Origin: an uncultured Pseudomonadota bacterium
GTDB lineage: Bacteria; Pseudomonadota; Alphaproteobacteria; RF32; CAG-239
Reading direction: 5' to 3'
DNA length: 60,653 nt
NCBI GenBank assembly: GCA_902788365.1
Contig: CADAJN010000009.1
Coordinates: 25,521 to 86,173, forward strand
The position numbers and the translations under genes are program-made. Shown here piece after piece: positions 1 through 7,622 of this stretch; position 1 is the stretch's first letter; each line of letters begins with the position of its first letter. The notes under the pieces are model-generated. The model did not search any database, was not told where the DNA came from, and worked only from the letters and a program-made list of their open reading frames with translations.

Positions 1-205
1 CATGACATACTCTTTGTCATTGTGAGGAGTGCGAAGCACGACGTAACAATCTTCGGACGCAAGTCCGATAATTAGCACATTTACCGCACTGGCGTGCGGA
101 GATGCCTTCGTCGCCTTTTTCAAGGCTCCTCTGCATGACAAGGAAAGAGAAAGTGCGGAGATGCCTTCGTCGCTACACTCCTCTGCATGACAGGGGTAAA
201 TTATA
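1..205. repeat. REP-like hairpin repeat cluster
   Basis: Non-coding stretch made of short modules that recur across the window: a TGTCATTGTGAGGAGTGCGA module, a CAATCTTCGGACGCAAGTCC module, and GGAGATGCCTTCGTCGCC...GGCTCCTCTGCATGACA hairpins. Near-identical copies occur at about 4996-5172 and 10440-10560. The short open frames here exist only because the repeat lacks stops in one frame. Arms such as AGATGC and GCATGAC pair. Confidence 0.85.
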
Positions 206-868
206 TCAGAGGTTGAGTTTTTGCTTAATGATTTCAACAACTTTGGCCAGATTGTTCGGCTCGCTGTCTAATGAGGTATCAAACATAACGGCGTCAGGCG
301 CCGGTTTTAGCGGAGCACTGGCGCGGTTTTGGTCGCGCTCATCGCGTTTTTTCATTTCCGCCAAAACTGTTTCGTAAGTGGTATCAATGCCGGCAACCAC
401 ATAGTCTTTATGGCGACGCTGAGCACGGATTTCTACCGGAGCGGTGACGAAAAATTTAACATCGGCTTCGGGACAAATGACGGTGCCGGTATCGCGGCCG
501 TCATAAATGACACCGTCGGCCGGAGTGCCGTCGGCAAATACCGGATTTAGGGCAAAATCACGTTGCATTTTTAAAAGAGCGGCGCGCACTTCGGGATAGG
601 CGGAAATGACTGAGGCGGCGTGGCTGCCGATATCGGAACGGAAGTCTTTATGTTTGGCCAACGCCATCATTTGCGGAAAGGTCATGTTTTCGGCAAGCTC
701 AAGTGCTTTTTGCTTATCTTCCAGAGCATATCCGGATAAGACCATTTGTAACCCGACGGCGCGATAGACCATGCCGGTATCAAAATAGGCCAATTTGAAC
801 GTTTTGGCAACATGGGCCGAAATTGTGCCTTTACCGGCGCCGGCCGGTCCGTCTACGGTGATAATCAT
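206..868 (-). CDS. cmk: (d)CMP kinase (cytidylate kinase)
   Basis: Cytosolic kinase that phosphorylates CMP and dCMP with ATP to the diphosphates, part of pyrimidine nucleotide salvage and supply. The 220-residue length is normal for the bacterial type. A P-loop, GPAGAGKG, sits at residues 7-14, and the family signature DGRDTGTV at residues 123-130 is the CMP-binding segment that separates Cmk from other nucleoside monophosphate kinases. A basic RAQRRHKD stretch follows, as expected for the lid. It is transcribed away from the response regulator at 990, with about 120 bp between them. In many proteobacteria rpsA follows cmk; here a repeat cluster follows instead. Identification is firm. Confidence 0.95.
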   Translation of the reverse strand: MIITVDGPAGAGKGTISAHVAKTFKLAYFDTGMVYRAVGLQMVLSGYALEDKQKALELAENMTFPQMMALAKHKDFRSDIGSHAASVISAYPEVRAALLKMQRDFALNPVFADGTPADGVIYDGRDTGTVICPEADVKFFVTAPVEIRAQRRHKDYVVAGIDTTYETVLAEMKKRDERDQNRASAPLKPAPDAVMFDTSLDSEPNNLAKVVEIIKQKLNL

Positions 869-989
869 ATTATTTTTCTCTTTAAATATTGACGTTATTT
901 TATATATTCTTTAACATATTTTTATTATAATGCCAAACAAATTTGTATTTATACTCTTGTTTTTTATAAATTGAAGGACATTGCCAAAA

Positions 990-1670
990 ATGAAAATTTT
1001 AATTGCCGATGATCACGAATTGTTTTTGCAGGGACTGTTGTTTATTCTGGAAAAAGAATATGCCGGTGCTCAGATTGTGACGGCGGCAAACTATACCGAT
1101 ATTTTTAATAAGTTGGCCGAACATAAAGATTTTGATCTGATTATAACCGATTTGGCCATGCCGGGAGCAAACTGGCTTGATGCGCTTAAAAAGATTCATA
1201 ACGATTGTCCGGAAGTGCCGATTATTATTATTTCAGCGGTGTTTGAACGCAGTATTTTGCAAAAAACATTTGATATCGGAGTATCGGGGTATATTTCCAA
1301 AGCCTTCCCAAACAGTTTGATTATCAGCGCCATCAATTTGGTTTTGGCCGGCGGTGTGTATATTCCGCAAGAATTATTGCGCGAAAATATGACCGGTGCG
1401 CCGGAGCAAATCAATTTGTTATTGGATAATCAGGAGACCGATGATAATAAAGATGCCGAAGCTAAGATTTTGACACCGCGGCAGATGGATGTTTTAAACT
1501 GTTTGGCAAAAGGTATGCCAAATAAGCTGATTGCACGCGAATTGGGCTTAAGTGAAGGCACGGTCAAAATTCATATTACGTTGATTTTGCGAGCGCTGGA
1601 AGTCGGTAATCGTTTGGCCGCCGTGCGCGAGGCCGTAAAGCGCGGCATTATCAGTGAAAATAATTTGTAA
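990..1670 (+). CDS. LuxR/NarL-family response regulator
   Basis: Two-component response regulator of 226 residues, expected to bind DNA after phosphorylation. The N-terminal receiver domain begins MKILIADDHE, with the acidic pair at residues 7-8, the phospho-acceptor aspartate at about residue 54 in LIITDLAMPG, and the switch lysine in GYISKAF near 105. A LuxR-type helix-turn-helix follows (LTPRQMDVLNCLAKG...LSEGTVKIH, about 160-210). The ATG at 990 is preferred over an in-frame TTG at 981 because AAGGA at about 974-978 is only 2 bases from the TTG but 11 from the ATG. No histidine kinase is adjacent. The RquA-like gene begins 12 bp downstream, so the two are probably cotranscribed. The inducing signal is unknown. 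Confidence 0.88.
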   Translation: MKILIADDHELFLQGLLFILEKEYAGAQIVTAANYTDIFNKLAEHKDFDLIITDLAMPGANWLDALKKIHNDCPEVPIIIISAVFERSILQKTFDIGVSGYISKAFPNSLIISAINLVLAGGVYIPQELLRENMTGAPEQINLLLDNQETDDNKDAEAKILTPRQMDVLNCLAKGMPNKLIARELGLSEGTVKIHITLILRALEVGNRLAAVREAVKRGIISENNL

Positions 1671-1682
1671 GGGAGACTTGCG

Positions 1683-2396
1683 ATGCCGAAAAATAATTTG
1701 CCCGCATATATGAAGTTGTTATTTAACAAGGTTTATAATAATCCGATATTGTGCGAGATTTTAGATGACTCGCGGGTGGTGAAGTTGACGTCGTTTTTCA
1801 GCTCGGGCACGCTGATTAAAGATTTGTTGCGCGATATTCCCAAAAATGCACATGTGTTGCAGATCGGGCTGACATTCGGTAATGAGATTGATGCCGTATA
1901 TAATAAAGTGAATAAAAACGGCAAGCTGGATATTTTTGATGTGTCGGACAGACAAATTGCGTTGGCGGCCAAAAAATATGCCCACCACAATATGACCATT
2001 ATCAATTATGACGCATCAATGCCGTGGGACGAAAAATATGATGTGGTGATTTGCTATAATTTGTTGCGTGAATTGCCGTTTCAGACACGGCGCAAGGTGA
2101 TGGATAATATGCTGGAAAGCCTGTCAACCGGAGGCAAGGCTATTTTTGTGGATTATGCCGAGCCGGATATGTTGCATCCGCTGAAAATGCCGCTGTATTG
2201 GTTTAATCGGCTGTATCGGCCGTTTGCCGAAAGTTTGTGGTATAATCCGCTGGAAAATTTCAGCTCAAAAAAAGATGATTTCCGTTGGCATCATACATAT
2301 TATGGCGGTCATGCCTTTCAAAAGGTAACGGCTATTCGCAAGATTTTAAGCAACGACGATGTTTTGAAGCTGACGCGGTTGTTTAATCATAAATAA
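1683..2396 (+). CDS. rquA: RquA-like methyltransferase-fold protein (rhodoquinone biosynthesis)
   Basis: Class I SAM-dependent methyltransferase fold, 237 residues. RquA converts ubiquinone to rhodoquinone, a low-potential quinone used in fumarate reduction. The match rests on the C-terminal half: FVDYAEP at 156-161, then HPLKMPLYWF, a PFAESLW block at 180-186, and HHTYYGGHAFQKV near 203-215. These follow the order I recall for RquA (VDYH.P..HP, EPFA.DLW, TYFGG..QKV). The glycine motif is degenerate (LQIGLTFG, 59-66), which fits RquA better than a standard UbiE. It lies 12 bp after a response regulator, suggesting co-regulation. It could instead be another UbiE/COQ5-like methyltransferase; the assignment is from memory of the family, without an alignment. 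Confidence 0.65.
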   Translation: MPKNNLPAYMKLLFNKVYNNPILCEILDDSRVVKLTSFFSSGTLIKDLLRDIPKNAHVLQIGLTFGNEIDAVYNKVNKNGKLDIFDVSDRQIALAAKKYAHHNMTIINYDASMPWDEKYDVVICYNLLRELPFQTRRKVMDNMLESLSTGGKAIFVDYAEPDMLHPLKMPLYWFNRLYRPFAESLWYNPLENFSSKKDDFRWHHTYYGGHAFQKVTAIRKILSNDDVLKLTRLFNHK

Positions 2397-2400
2397 GTAG

Positions 2401-2625
2401 GACTTAAAGCCACAGGTAAGGAAGCAGTGCTGCGCACTGAAAGACAAGATCCCTTGACGCACGAATGCGCCGCATCGTGCGAGGGATGACTATTTTTAAA
2501 GATGTTAAAATGACGCGCAGCGCACCTTGAGGGATGACAGTGTTACCGAACTAAAGTTCGGAGATTACTACGTCGCCTACGGCTCCTCATAATGACAGCA
2601 AGAAAAATGCTCTGTATGACAGAGA
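2401..2625. repeat. REP-like hairpin repeat cluster upstream of rpsM
   Basis: Several hairpin units in the gap after the RquA-like gene. One pairs GATCCCT (2448-2454) with AGGGATGAC (2482-2490) and contains an inner GCACGA/TCGTGC stem. Another pairs GATTACT (from 2562) with TAATGAC (2590-2596). The first is repeated nearly verbatim at about 46781-46850 and 46915-46990. Confidence 0.85.
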
Positions 2626-2697
2626 AAGGGTTTTTGCTGCATTTTGTGCCTGTTTTGGCGAGGCGTTTAAAAAAATAAAAAATATGTAAAAAATGTG

Positions 2698-2726
2698 TTG
2701 ACTCTGATAAATAACATGCCTATAAT
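2698..2726 (+). promoter_or_regulatory. sigma70 promoter of the rpsM operon
   Basis: TTGACT at 2698-2703, a 17-base spacer, and TATAAT at 2721-2726, which is a near-consensus vegetative promoter. It lies about 70 bases upstream of the rpsM start and shows that the rpsM-rpsK-rpoA group is an independent transcription unit. Confidence 0.85.
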
Positions 2727-2795
2727 CCGCTTAATTTTGAAAAGTGGTGATCAACTTTTTGAATGTTTAATATTTTGAAATAATGGAGATTAAAT

Positions 2796-3164
2796 TTGGC
2801 TCGTATAGCTGGTGTAAATATTCCAAGCGCGAAGAGAATTGAAGTCGCACTGACTTATATCTTCGGCATTGGTCGTAAGTCTGCTCAAGACATTTGCGTT
2901 AAGTCGGGAATTGATTTTAGCCGTCGCGTTAATGATCTTTCCGATGAAGAAGTTATGAAAATTCGTGAAGTCATTGATAGTGGCTATTTGGTTGAAGGTG
3001 AATTGCGTCGTGAAGTGGGAACCAACATCAAACGTTTGATGGATTTGGGTTGCTATCGCGGTTTGAGACACCGTAAGGGTTTGCCGGTGCGCGGTCAGAG
3101 CACAAAACAAAATGCTCGCACGCGTAAAGGTAAACGTAAGACAATTGCGAATAAGAAGAAATAG
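2796..3164 (+). CDS. rpsM: 30S ribosomal protein S13
   Basis: S13 sits in the head of the 30S subunit and contacts the 50S subunit and P-site tRNA. The 122 residues begin [20 protein letters not shown] and contain the [13 protein letters not shown] block before the basic tail, as in all bacterial S13. Translation begins at a TTG (2796), placed 7 bases after GGAG at 2785-2788; no ATG gives the expected N-terminus. It opens the rpsM-rpsK-rpoA operon. In most bacteria secY, adk and rplO lie just upstream; here the spc operon is about 33 kb further along the window. The TTG start may damp its translation, which is an inference. Confidence 0.97.
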   Translation: MARIAGVNIPSAKRIEVALTYIFGIGRKSAQDICVKSGIDFSRRVNDLSDEEVMKIREVIDSGYLVEGELRREVGTNIKRLMDLGCYRGLRHRKGLPVRGQSTKQNARTRKGKRKTIANKKK

Positions 3165-3175
3165 TGAGGGTGCAA

Positions 3176-3565
3176 ATGGCTAAAGCAACAATTCAGAAAA
3201 AGAAAAAAGAAAAAAAGAATATTACTTCTGGTGTAGCTCACGTTGATTCTTCTTTTAACAACACAAGAGTTACCATTACAGACGCTCAGGGAAACACCGT
3301 TTCGTGGTCTACTGCCGGTGCACAGGGCTTTAAAGGTTCGCGTAAATCTACCCCGTATGCTGCTCAGGTGGCTGCAGAAGAAGCCGGAAAAAAGGCTCAG
3401 GAAAACGGTATGAAAACACTGGAAGTTGAAGTTAAAGGTCCGGGGTCTGGTCGCGAATCGGCTATCAGAGCTTTGCAAGTGATCGGTTTTACCATTACGT
3501 CTATTCGTGATGTGACACCGATTCCGCATAACGGTTGCCGTTTGAGAAAAAGACGCCGCGTCTAA
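3176..3565 (+). CDS. rpsK: 30S ribosomal protein S11
   Basis: S11 forms part of the 30S platform near the mRNA exit and the Shine-Dalgarno helix. The protein of 129 residues has a lysine-rich N-terminus, then [20 protein letters not shown], and ends [12 protein letters not shown], the invariant S11 C-terminus. The ATG at 3176 is preferred over a GTG at 3164 because GAGGG at 3166-3170 is correctly spaced for the ATG. The ribosome binding site abuts the rpsM stop, so translation is likely coupled. The next gene, rpoA, follows after about 90 bp. Confidence 0.97.
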   Translation: MAKATIQKKKKEKKNITSGVAHVDSSFNNTRVTITDAQGNTVSWSTAGAQGFKGSRKSTPYAAQVAAEEAGKKAQENGMKTLEVEVKGPGSGRESAIRALQVIGFTITSIRDVTPIPHNGCRLRKRRRV

Positions 3566-3654
3566 TTGTTTTTTTGGGGTGCAGATTGGTCTTAAATCTG
3601 CCACCCTTAATTTTGTATATGCATATATAACTTCTAAAGAAAAGGACAAAACCC

Positions 3655-4665
3655 GTGATTCAAAAGAATTGGCAAGAACTTATTAAACCAACAAAGCTTG
3701 ATGTGTCTCAAGAAGAAGGCTCAAATAAAGCAAAAATTGTGGTTGAACCTTTAGAGCGCGGCTTCGGTCTGACGCTTGGTAACGCTTTGAGAAGAGTTTT
3801 ATTATCTTCTTTGCAAGGCGGTGCTGTTTCGGCAATTAAAATTGATGGCGTTTTGCACGAATTTTCTGTCATTCCAGGTGTTAGAGAAGACGTTACAGAT
3901 ATCGTTCTGAATATTAAAGAATTAGCGGTCGCAGTGCATAGCGAATCGGCAAAAACGTTGACGCTTAAAGCGCAAGGTCCGTGCACGGTGACAGCAGCAA
4001 TGATTGAAACCGGTCATGATGTAGAAATTATGAATCCGGACCATATTATTTGCACGCTTGATGCCGGTGCAAAAATCAATATGGAACTGACTGTGACAAC
4101 CGGTAAGGGTTATGTGCCGGCTTCCAGCAGCACAACGGCTGATTCGCCGATTGGCTTAATCAATATTGACGCGATTTATTCGCCGGTTAAGAAGGTTTCT
4201 TATAAGGTAGAAAATACCCGCGTCGGTCAAATTACCGATTATGATAAATTGACCATGGTTGTGGAAACAAACGGTGTTGTGTCGCCGGAAGATGCCGTGG
4301 CTTTGGCTGCACGCATTTTGCAAGACCAGCTCAAGCCGTTCATCAATTTTGATGAGCCGGAAAGTGAAGCCGAAATCGTTCGTGAAGAATTGCCGTTTAA
4401 TAAAAATCTGTTGCGCAAAGTGGACGAATTGGAACTTTCTGTTCGTTCGGCAAATTGCTTAAAGAACGACAACATCGTTTATATCGGCGACTTGGTGCAG
4501 AAAACCGAAGCAGAAATGCTTCGCACGCCGAACTTCGGTCGCAAGTCTTTGAACGAAATCAAAGAAGTGCTCTCCAAGATGGGAATCCATCTCGGTATGG
4601 AAACACCGGGTTGGCCGCCTGAAAATATTGAGGAGTTGATCAAGCACACCTCTGATCAATTCTAA
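3655..4665 (+). CDS. rpoA: DNA-directed RNA polymerase subunit alpha
   Basis: The alpha subunit dimerises to nucleate RNA polymerase assembly, and its C-terminal domain contacts UP elements and activators. The 336-residue length is typical. The N-terminal assembly domain includes [20 protein letters not shown] and [13 protein letters not shown]. After a linker, the C-terminal domain with paired HhH motifs ends around [10 protein letters not shown]. The start is GTG (3655) after AAGGA at about 3643-3647. It is the last gene of the rpsM operon. rplQ, which nearly always follows rpoA in bacteria, is missing here, and a nested-hairpin repeat element starts at the stop codon. Confidence 0.98.
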   Translation: MIQKNWQELIKPTKLDVSQEEGSNKAKIVVEPLERGFGLTLGNALRRVLLSSLQGGAVSAIKIDGVLHEFSVIPGVREDVTDIVLNIKELAVAVHSESAKTLTLKAQGPCTVTAAMIETGHDVEIMNPDHIICTLDAGAKINMELTVTTGKGYVPASSSTTADSPIGLINIDAIYSPVKKVSYKVENTRVGQITDYDKLTMVVETNGVVSPEDAVALAARILQDQLKPFINFDEPESEAEIVREELPFNKNLLRKVDELELSVRSANCLKNDNIVYIGDLVQKTEAEMLRTPNFGRKSLNEIKEVLSKMGIHLGMETPGWPPENIEELIKHTSDQF

Positions 4666-4772
4666 AAAATACGTCTAGCTGGTTCTGACTTGCAATTTTT
4701 CTCCTTGTGTAGCATTGTCTACACGTCGTCGAAAAATCACAGCGTCATAACACACGCTAGACGTATTTTTTT
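4665..4772 (+). repeat. Family 1 nested-hairpin element after rpoA
   Basis: Begins in the rpoA stop codon. The outer stem pairs AAAAATACGTCTAGC (about 4665-4679) with GCTAGACGTATTTTTTT (4755-4771). The inner hairpin is GTGTAG...CTACAC (4707-4724), and an intermediate stem involves CAATTTTT and AAAAATCAC. The terminal T run suggests a transcription terminator or a 3' end stabiliser. Related copies follow many other genes in the window. Confidence 0.8.
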
Positions 4773-4784
4773 ACCTAGAAAAAG

Positions 4785-4985
4785 TCCTTTGGCTTATGTA
4801 CCTTTTTTTGTACACCGCGCCGGAGGATAAAAAACAACCTCTAAATGTTGTTTTTGACGACGGGCGAAGGCTACTTAATGAGCAAAAGCGGTAGCTTTGG
4901 CGAATTTAGTAGACGAGTGACCGAAGCGCAGTTGTTGAGCGATATTATCAGCGCCGAAGGCTCTTCTGACGCATTAAAAACGGTT
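4785..4985 (+). repeat. Family 3 two-part repeat element, copy 1
   Basis: Begins with a TGTAC/GTACA hairpin that resembles the family 1 core. Then come AAAAACAAC and GTTGTTTTT, which pair, and a tail with GACGGGCGAAGGCTACTTAA and GAATTTAGTAGACGAGTGAC. It is almost identical to 60494-60653 and diverged from 10160-10262. An open frame of about 70 codons crosses it but looks incidental. Confidence 0.75.
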
Positions 4986-4995
4986 TTAGGCTTGA

Positions 4996-5172
4996 ACTGT
5001 CATTGTGAGGAGTGCGAAGCACGACGTAACAATCTTCGGACGCAAGTCCGATAATTAACACATTTACCGCACTAAAGTGCGGAGATGCCTTCGTCGCTAC
5101 GCTCCTCTGCATGACGGGGAAAGAGAAAGTGCGGAGATGCCTTCGTTGCCTAAGGCTTCTCTGCATGACAGA
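4996..5172. repeat. REP-like hairpin repeat cluster
   Basis: Same module order as at the window start: a TGTCATTGTGAGGAGTGCGA module, the CTTCGGACGCAAGTCCGATA module, then two GGAGATGCCTTCG...TCTGCATGACA hairpins in tandem. It is directly downstream of family 3 copy 1, so two repeat families are nested in one gap. Confidence 0.85.
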
Positions 5173-5204
5173 GAGAAGAATTTACGGTGTGGGGTTTTTA
5201 ATTC

Positions 5205-5233
5205 TTGACTTTTGGCAAAATTTGCGCTAAAAA
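5205..5233 (+). promoter_or_regulatory. Putative promoter of the small gene at 5281
   Basis: TTGACT (5205-5210), a 17-base spacer and TAAAAA (5228-5233). The -35 box is good and the -10 box weak. It lies about 50 bases upstream of the 54-codon gene. Confidence 0.45.
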
Positions 5234-5280
5234 TATTCCCGATTGATTATATTTTATAAATTACTCTAATATATTTGTGT

Positions 5281-5445
5281 ATGAACAAGAAGGTTTTGTT
5301 TTTTGCGGTTGGTGCTTTGATTGGTGTGGCCGCAGTAGAGGGTGTTCGCAAGGCATTTTCTTCCATGTTTAACTTTCCGCCTTATGTGCCCGATGATGAG
5401 GATAAGGAAGGTATCAGGTCTGAAACATGGGTCGGACAGGATTAA
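5281..5445 (+). CDS. Small predicted membrane protein (54 aa)
   Basis: A 54-codon gene not matching any family I recognise. It starts MNKKVLFFAVGALIGVAAVE, a basic tip plus a hydrophobic segment (about residues 4-20) that could be a single membrane helix or an uncleaved signal. It continues through SSMFNFPPYVPDDEDKE to a polar, acidic tail ending WVGQD. There is no clear Shine-Dalgarno sequence. Support for it being real comes from context: a plausible promoter at 5205-5233 and a strong intrinsic terminator 18 bp after the stop, both on the same strand and bracketing only this frame. Its role is unknown. It could alternatively be a transcribed small RNA with an incidental frame. Confidence 0.5.
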   Translation: MNKKVLFFAVGALIGVAAVEGVRKAFSSMFNFPPYVPDDEDKEGIRSETWVGQD

Positions 5446-5463
5446 AAACCTAGTCATTAAATT

Positions 5464-5505
5464 CCCTTTTCGTTGCCGCGTGCATGAAAAGGGTTTTGTT
5501 TTTTT
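5464..5505 (+). terminator. Intrinsic terminator
   Basis: CCCTTTTC (5464-5471) pairs with GAAAAGGG (5486-5493), followed by TTTTGTTTTTTT. It ends the transcription unit of the 54-codon gene. On the other strand no T run follows, so it does not serve the ELM1-like gene. Confidence 0.85.
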
Positions 5506-5519
5506 AAATTACTTTTAGT

Positions 5520-6506
5520 TTACGCCAATATTTTTTGAATCAGTTTAGCAACATCGTAGGCGGCATTGAGGCCTTTTTGCGTTTTGAAGTCTGCCTCGGT
5601 TGCGTTTTGCAGGCGCACGGCATAACCGCCGGCAAGCAGGGAATCGGCAAAGCGAAAATGCTTCGGAGTCATCCAATTTTTATCGCCGATAAACAGATAA
5701 AGCGGTTTACCGGTGCCGGTGGCCTCGCAACACATGGAAACCGAATCGGCGGTGATGACAATATTATCGGCGCAAGCCAGAAATCCGGCATAAGGATTTT
5801 CGCGCGTGTTACCCCAATAGTAGTTATATTGCGGCAAATCGTGCAATTCTGCCTTGATAATTTGCTCGGCTTGTTGACCGGTGCGGCGCGAGGTTGTGAT
5901 GAGAATGGAACCGCCGATTTTTTGTTTGAGCTGCTTTATCTCTTGGCAAAGCGCACGCACATCATGTTCCGGAAACGGGCGGCCTTTGATGGCGCCGCCG
6001 ATGATAACCGCCGTCAGCGGTTTGGGTAAATCGGCAAAAGCGGAAGCCCATTTTTCGCGAGCACTCGCCAGATATTGCGGCGTGACTTGGTGCGGACAAC
6101 CAACGATATAATGCACGTTAGGAGAGGCTTTTTTGTTTTTATCATGTTCGGGCACAATCAACAGCGCAAAATCGTTAATACCGGTGCGGCCCGAGTGCAT
6201 GAGCTGCACCAACTTGGTTTGCGGATTTTGTTTTTTGATGTAACGCGCCACCGGTGCCGTGCGGCGGCTGATAGACAACACCAAATCGGGATACGGTGCA
6301 CTAATTTGCTTTTTGCTGTCAGCGGTTAGTCCCAGTAAAGTGCGACCGCGTAACCAATTAGGTAGTCCGGCCCAGCGATTATAAACCAAATTTTTTTCCA
6401 CAATCTGATATTCATTCGGCGCTAATTCTTTTAAAGCGCTTAAAACACCTTTTGCCTGACCGACGCTACCGCGGCGATTATCCATCAAAGCCCAAACCGT
6501 TTTCAT
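5520..6506 (-). CDS. ELM1/DUF1022 family protein
   Basis: Member of the mitochondrial-fission ELM1-like family (DUF1022), a GT-B-like glycosyltransferase fold common in alphaproteobacteria and in plant ELM1. The 328 residues begin MKTVWALMDNRRGSVGQAKG, the family's N-terminal glycine-containing loop. They also contain VQLMHSGRT and, in the second half, ADNIVITADSVSMCCEATGTGKPLY, the conserved segment resembling a sugar-nucleotide site. In bacteria these genes often sit with cell-surface glycan genes; here no such neighbour is present. No signal peptide is visible, so it is probably cytosolic or membrane-peripheral. Substrate and function are not established for this branch. Confidence 0.82.
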   Translation of the reverse strand: MKTVWALMDNRRGSVGQAKGVLSALKELAPNEYQIVEKNLVYNRWAGLPNWLRGRTLLGLTADSKKQISAPYPDLVLSISRRTAPVARYIKKQNPQTKLVQLMHSGRTGINDFALLIVPEHDKNKKASPNVHYIVGCPHQVTPQYLASAREKWASAFADLPKPLTAVIIGGAIKGRPFPEHDVRALCQEIKQLKQKIGGSILITTSRRTGQQAEQIIKAELHDLPQYNYYWGNTRENPYAGFLACADNIVITADSVSMCCEATGTGKPLYLFIGDKNWMTPKHFRFADSLLAGGYAVRLQNATEADFKTQKGLNAAYDVAKLIQKILA

Positions 6507-6593
6507 AATCTATGCCTCAACTCTTTTATTTTGCTTTTTACATAATATATGCTATAACACATATAACGCAAGAAAATTTTAAGGATAATCGTC

Positions 6594-7076
6594 ATGTTAA
6601 AAATCATCTTATGTCTCGGACTTTTGTTTTATGTGCCGCAAGCAAACGCCCAAATGGCGCATATTTCGGCAAAATCGGCAAGTGCACCTAAGCAAAGCGT
6701 GGCACCAAAACCGCAACAGCAATCGCAACAAAATCCGGCACCGTCCGTTAATAATACCCCCCAAGCACCGGCAAATAATAAAAACGCAGTCAAGAAAGAG
6801 CAAGAACAATGGACAAGCAGCTATATGCCAGATTATGGCGATGCACGAGATGCGCGCAACATTATGATTGTGGCCAAAGTGGCAGACTATAAGCTTGGGG
6901 ACGAAAATTTGGCGCCGGAATATGAAAGATTGCGGTATAATAAAGAGTATAATCAAAAAATTAAAGAAATTATGCAAAATCTGGATAACGGCAAATATCC
7001 GAACAGCAAAAATCGGCAGGTAATCAACATATTGCGCGAGGCCGGCAATAAACTTTATAATCTTTTGGCCGATTAA
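6594..7076 (+). CDS. Secreted proline/glutamine-rich protein
   Basis: A protein of 160 residues with a clear signal peptide, MLKIILCLGLLFYVPQANAQ, with cleavage likely after ANA. The next ~60 residues are low-complexity, rich in proline, glutamine, asparagine and alanine, typical of a periplasmic linker. The C-terminal ~95 residues (from about WTSSYMPDYG) are charged and probably helical, with AKVADYKLGDENLAPEYERL and a repeated lysine/asparagine pattern. AAGGAT precedes the start at good spacing. A lipoprotein gene follows 72 bp downstream on the same strand, so the pair may form one envelope operon. I do not recognise the family. Confidence 0.7.
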   Translation: MLKIILCLGLLFYVPQANAQMAHISAKSASAPKQSVAPKPQQQSQQNPAPSVNNTPQAPANNKNAVKKEQEQWTSSYMPDYGDARDARNIMIVAKVADYKLGDENLAPEYERLRYNKEYNQKIKEIMQNLDNGKYPNSKNRQVINILREAGNKLYNLLAD

Positions 7077-7148
7077 GAATTGTTTAACCCCTTCTTTATA
7101 TAATCAAAATACGAATTATATCGCCTAAAGGTTATTAACGAGGGGAAG

Positions 7149-7586
7149 ATGAAAAAGTTAATCGTTATCGGTATTGCGGCGCTGTTGTGCGCTTCGTGCC
7201 AATTAGAAAGCGGCCAAGGAGAAAGCACTTTGATGGAAAAACTGAATACTTCGGGTGCCGCAGAGCCGGCGGAAATGGCCGCGCCGGAAGTTGCCGTGCC
7301 GCAACAAACAGCTCAGGCTCCGGTGGTCTCGGAACCAAGATTGGCAGCCGGCAAATATGCTTCCGATGCCGATCGTTATCGCCAAAATATTGTGGTTAAA
7401 GTGATGGGAGAAAACTACATTGTTTATGAATATTCCGATGTGCGGATTGACGATGTGGCAACTTTAGCTTCGGCATTTTGCTATGAAACCGATCCGGATA
7501 CCAAAGCTTATTTGCGCGATGTTTATATGTATCGCAACCATAAAAGACGCGCGACTTTTGATTGCGTCAATCTTGCATCAAAGTAA
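7149..7586 (+). CDS. Predicted lipoprotein
   Basis: A lipoprotein of 145 residues. The signal MKKLIVIGIAALLCASC ends in a lipobox (LCAS|C), with Cys17 as the lipidation site. The residue after it is Gln, not Asp, so outer-membrane sorting would be expected under the usual +2 rule. An alanine/proline/glutamate-rich linker (about 35-75) leads to a C-terminal domain beginning GKYASDADRYRQNIVVKVMG, which contains YEYSDVRIDDVATLASAFCY and a second cysteine near the C-terminus. The linker and domain layout suggest a protein tethered to the membrane that reaches into the periplasm. It lies between the secreted protein and the DnaJ gene. Family unknown. Confidence 0.72.
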   Translation: MKKLIVIGIAALLCASCQLESGQGESTLMEKLNTSGAAEPAEMAAPEVAVPQQTAQAPVVSEPRLAAGKYASDADRYRQNIVVKVMGENYIVYEYSDVRIDDVATLASAFCYETDPDTKAYLRDVYMYRNHKRRATFDCVNLASK

Positions 7587-7622
7587 ATTTATCCCTATAT
7601 AATCAGATAGGGAGAAAAGGAT

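Noticed and set aside
1..205. Possible CRISPR array from repeated units
   Set aside because: Repeats are heterogeneous hairpins of differing spacing and arms; there are no regularly spaced identical repeats with unique spacers and no cas genes.
102..377. Open frame of about 90 codons on the plus strand
   Set aside because: It starts in the repeat cluster and continues antisense to cmk; no ribosome binding site and low-complexity arginine/serine-rich sequence.
4845..5054. Open frame of about 70 codons after rpoA
   Set aside because: Lies wholly within repeat families 3 and 2, whose other copies do not keep the frame.
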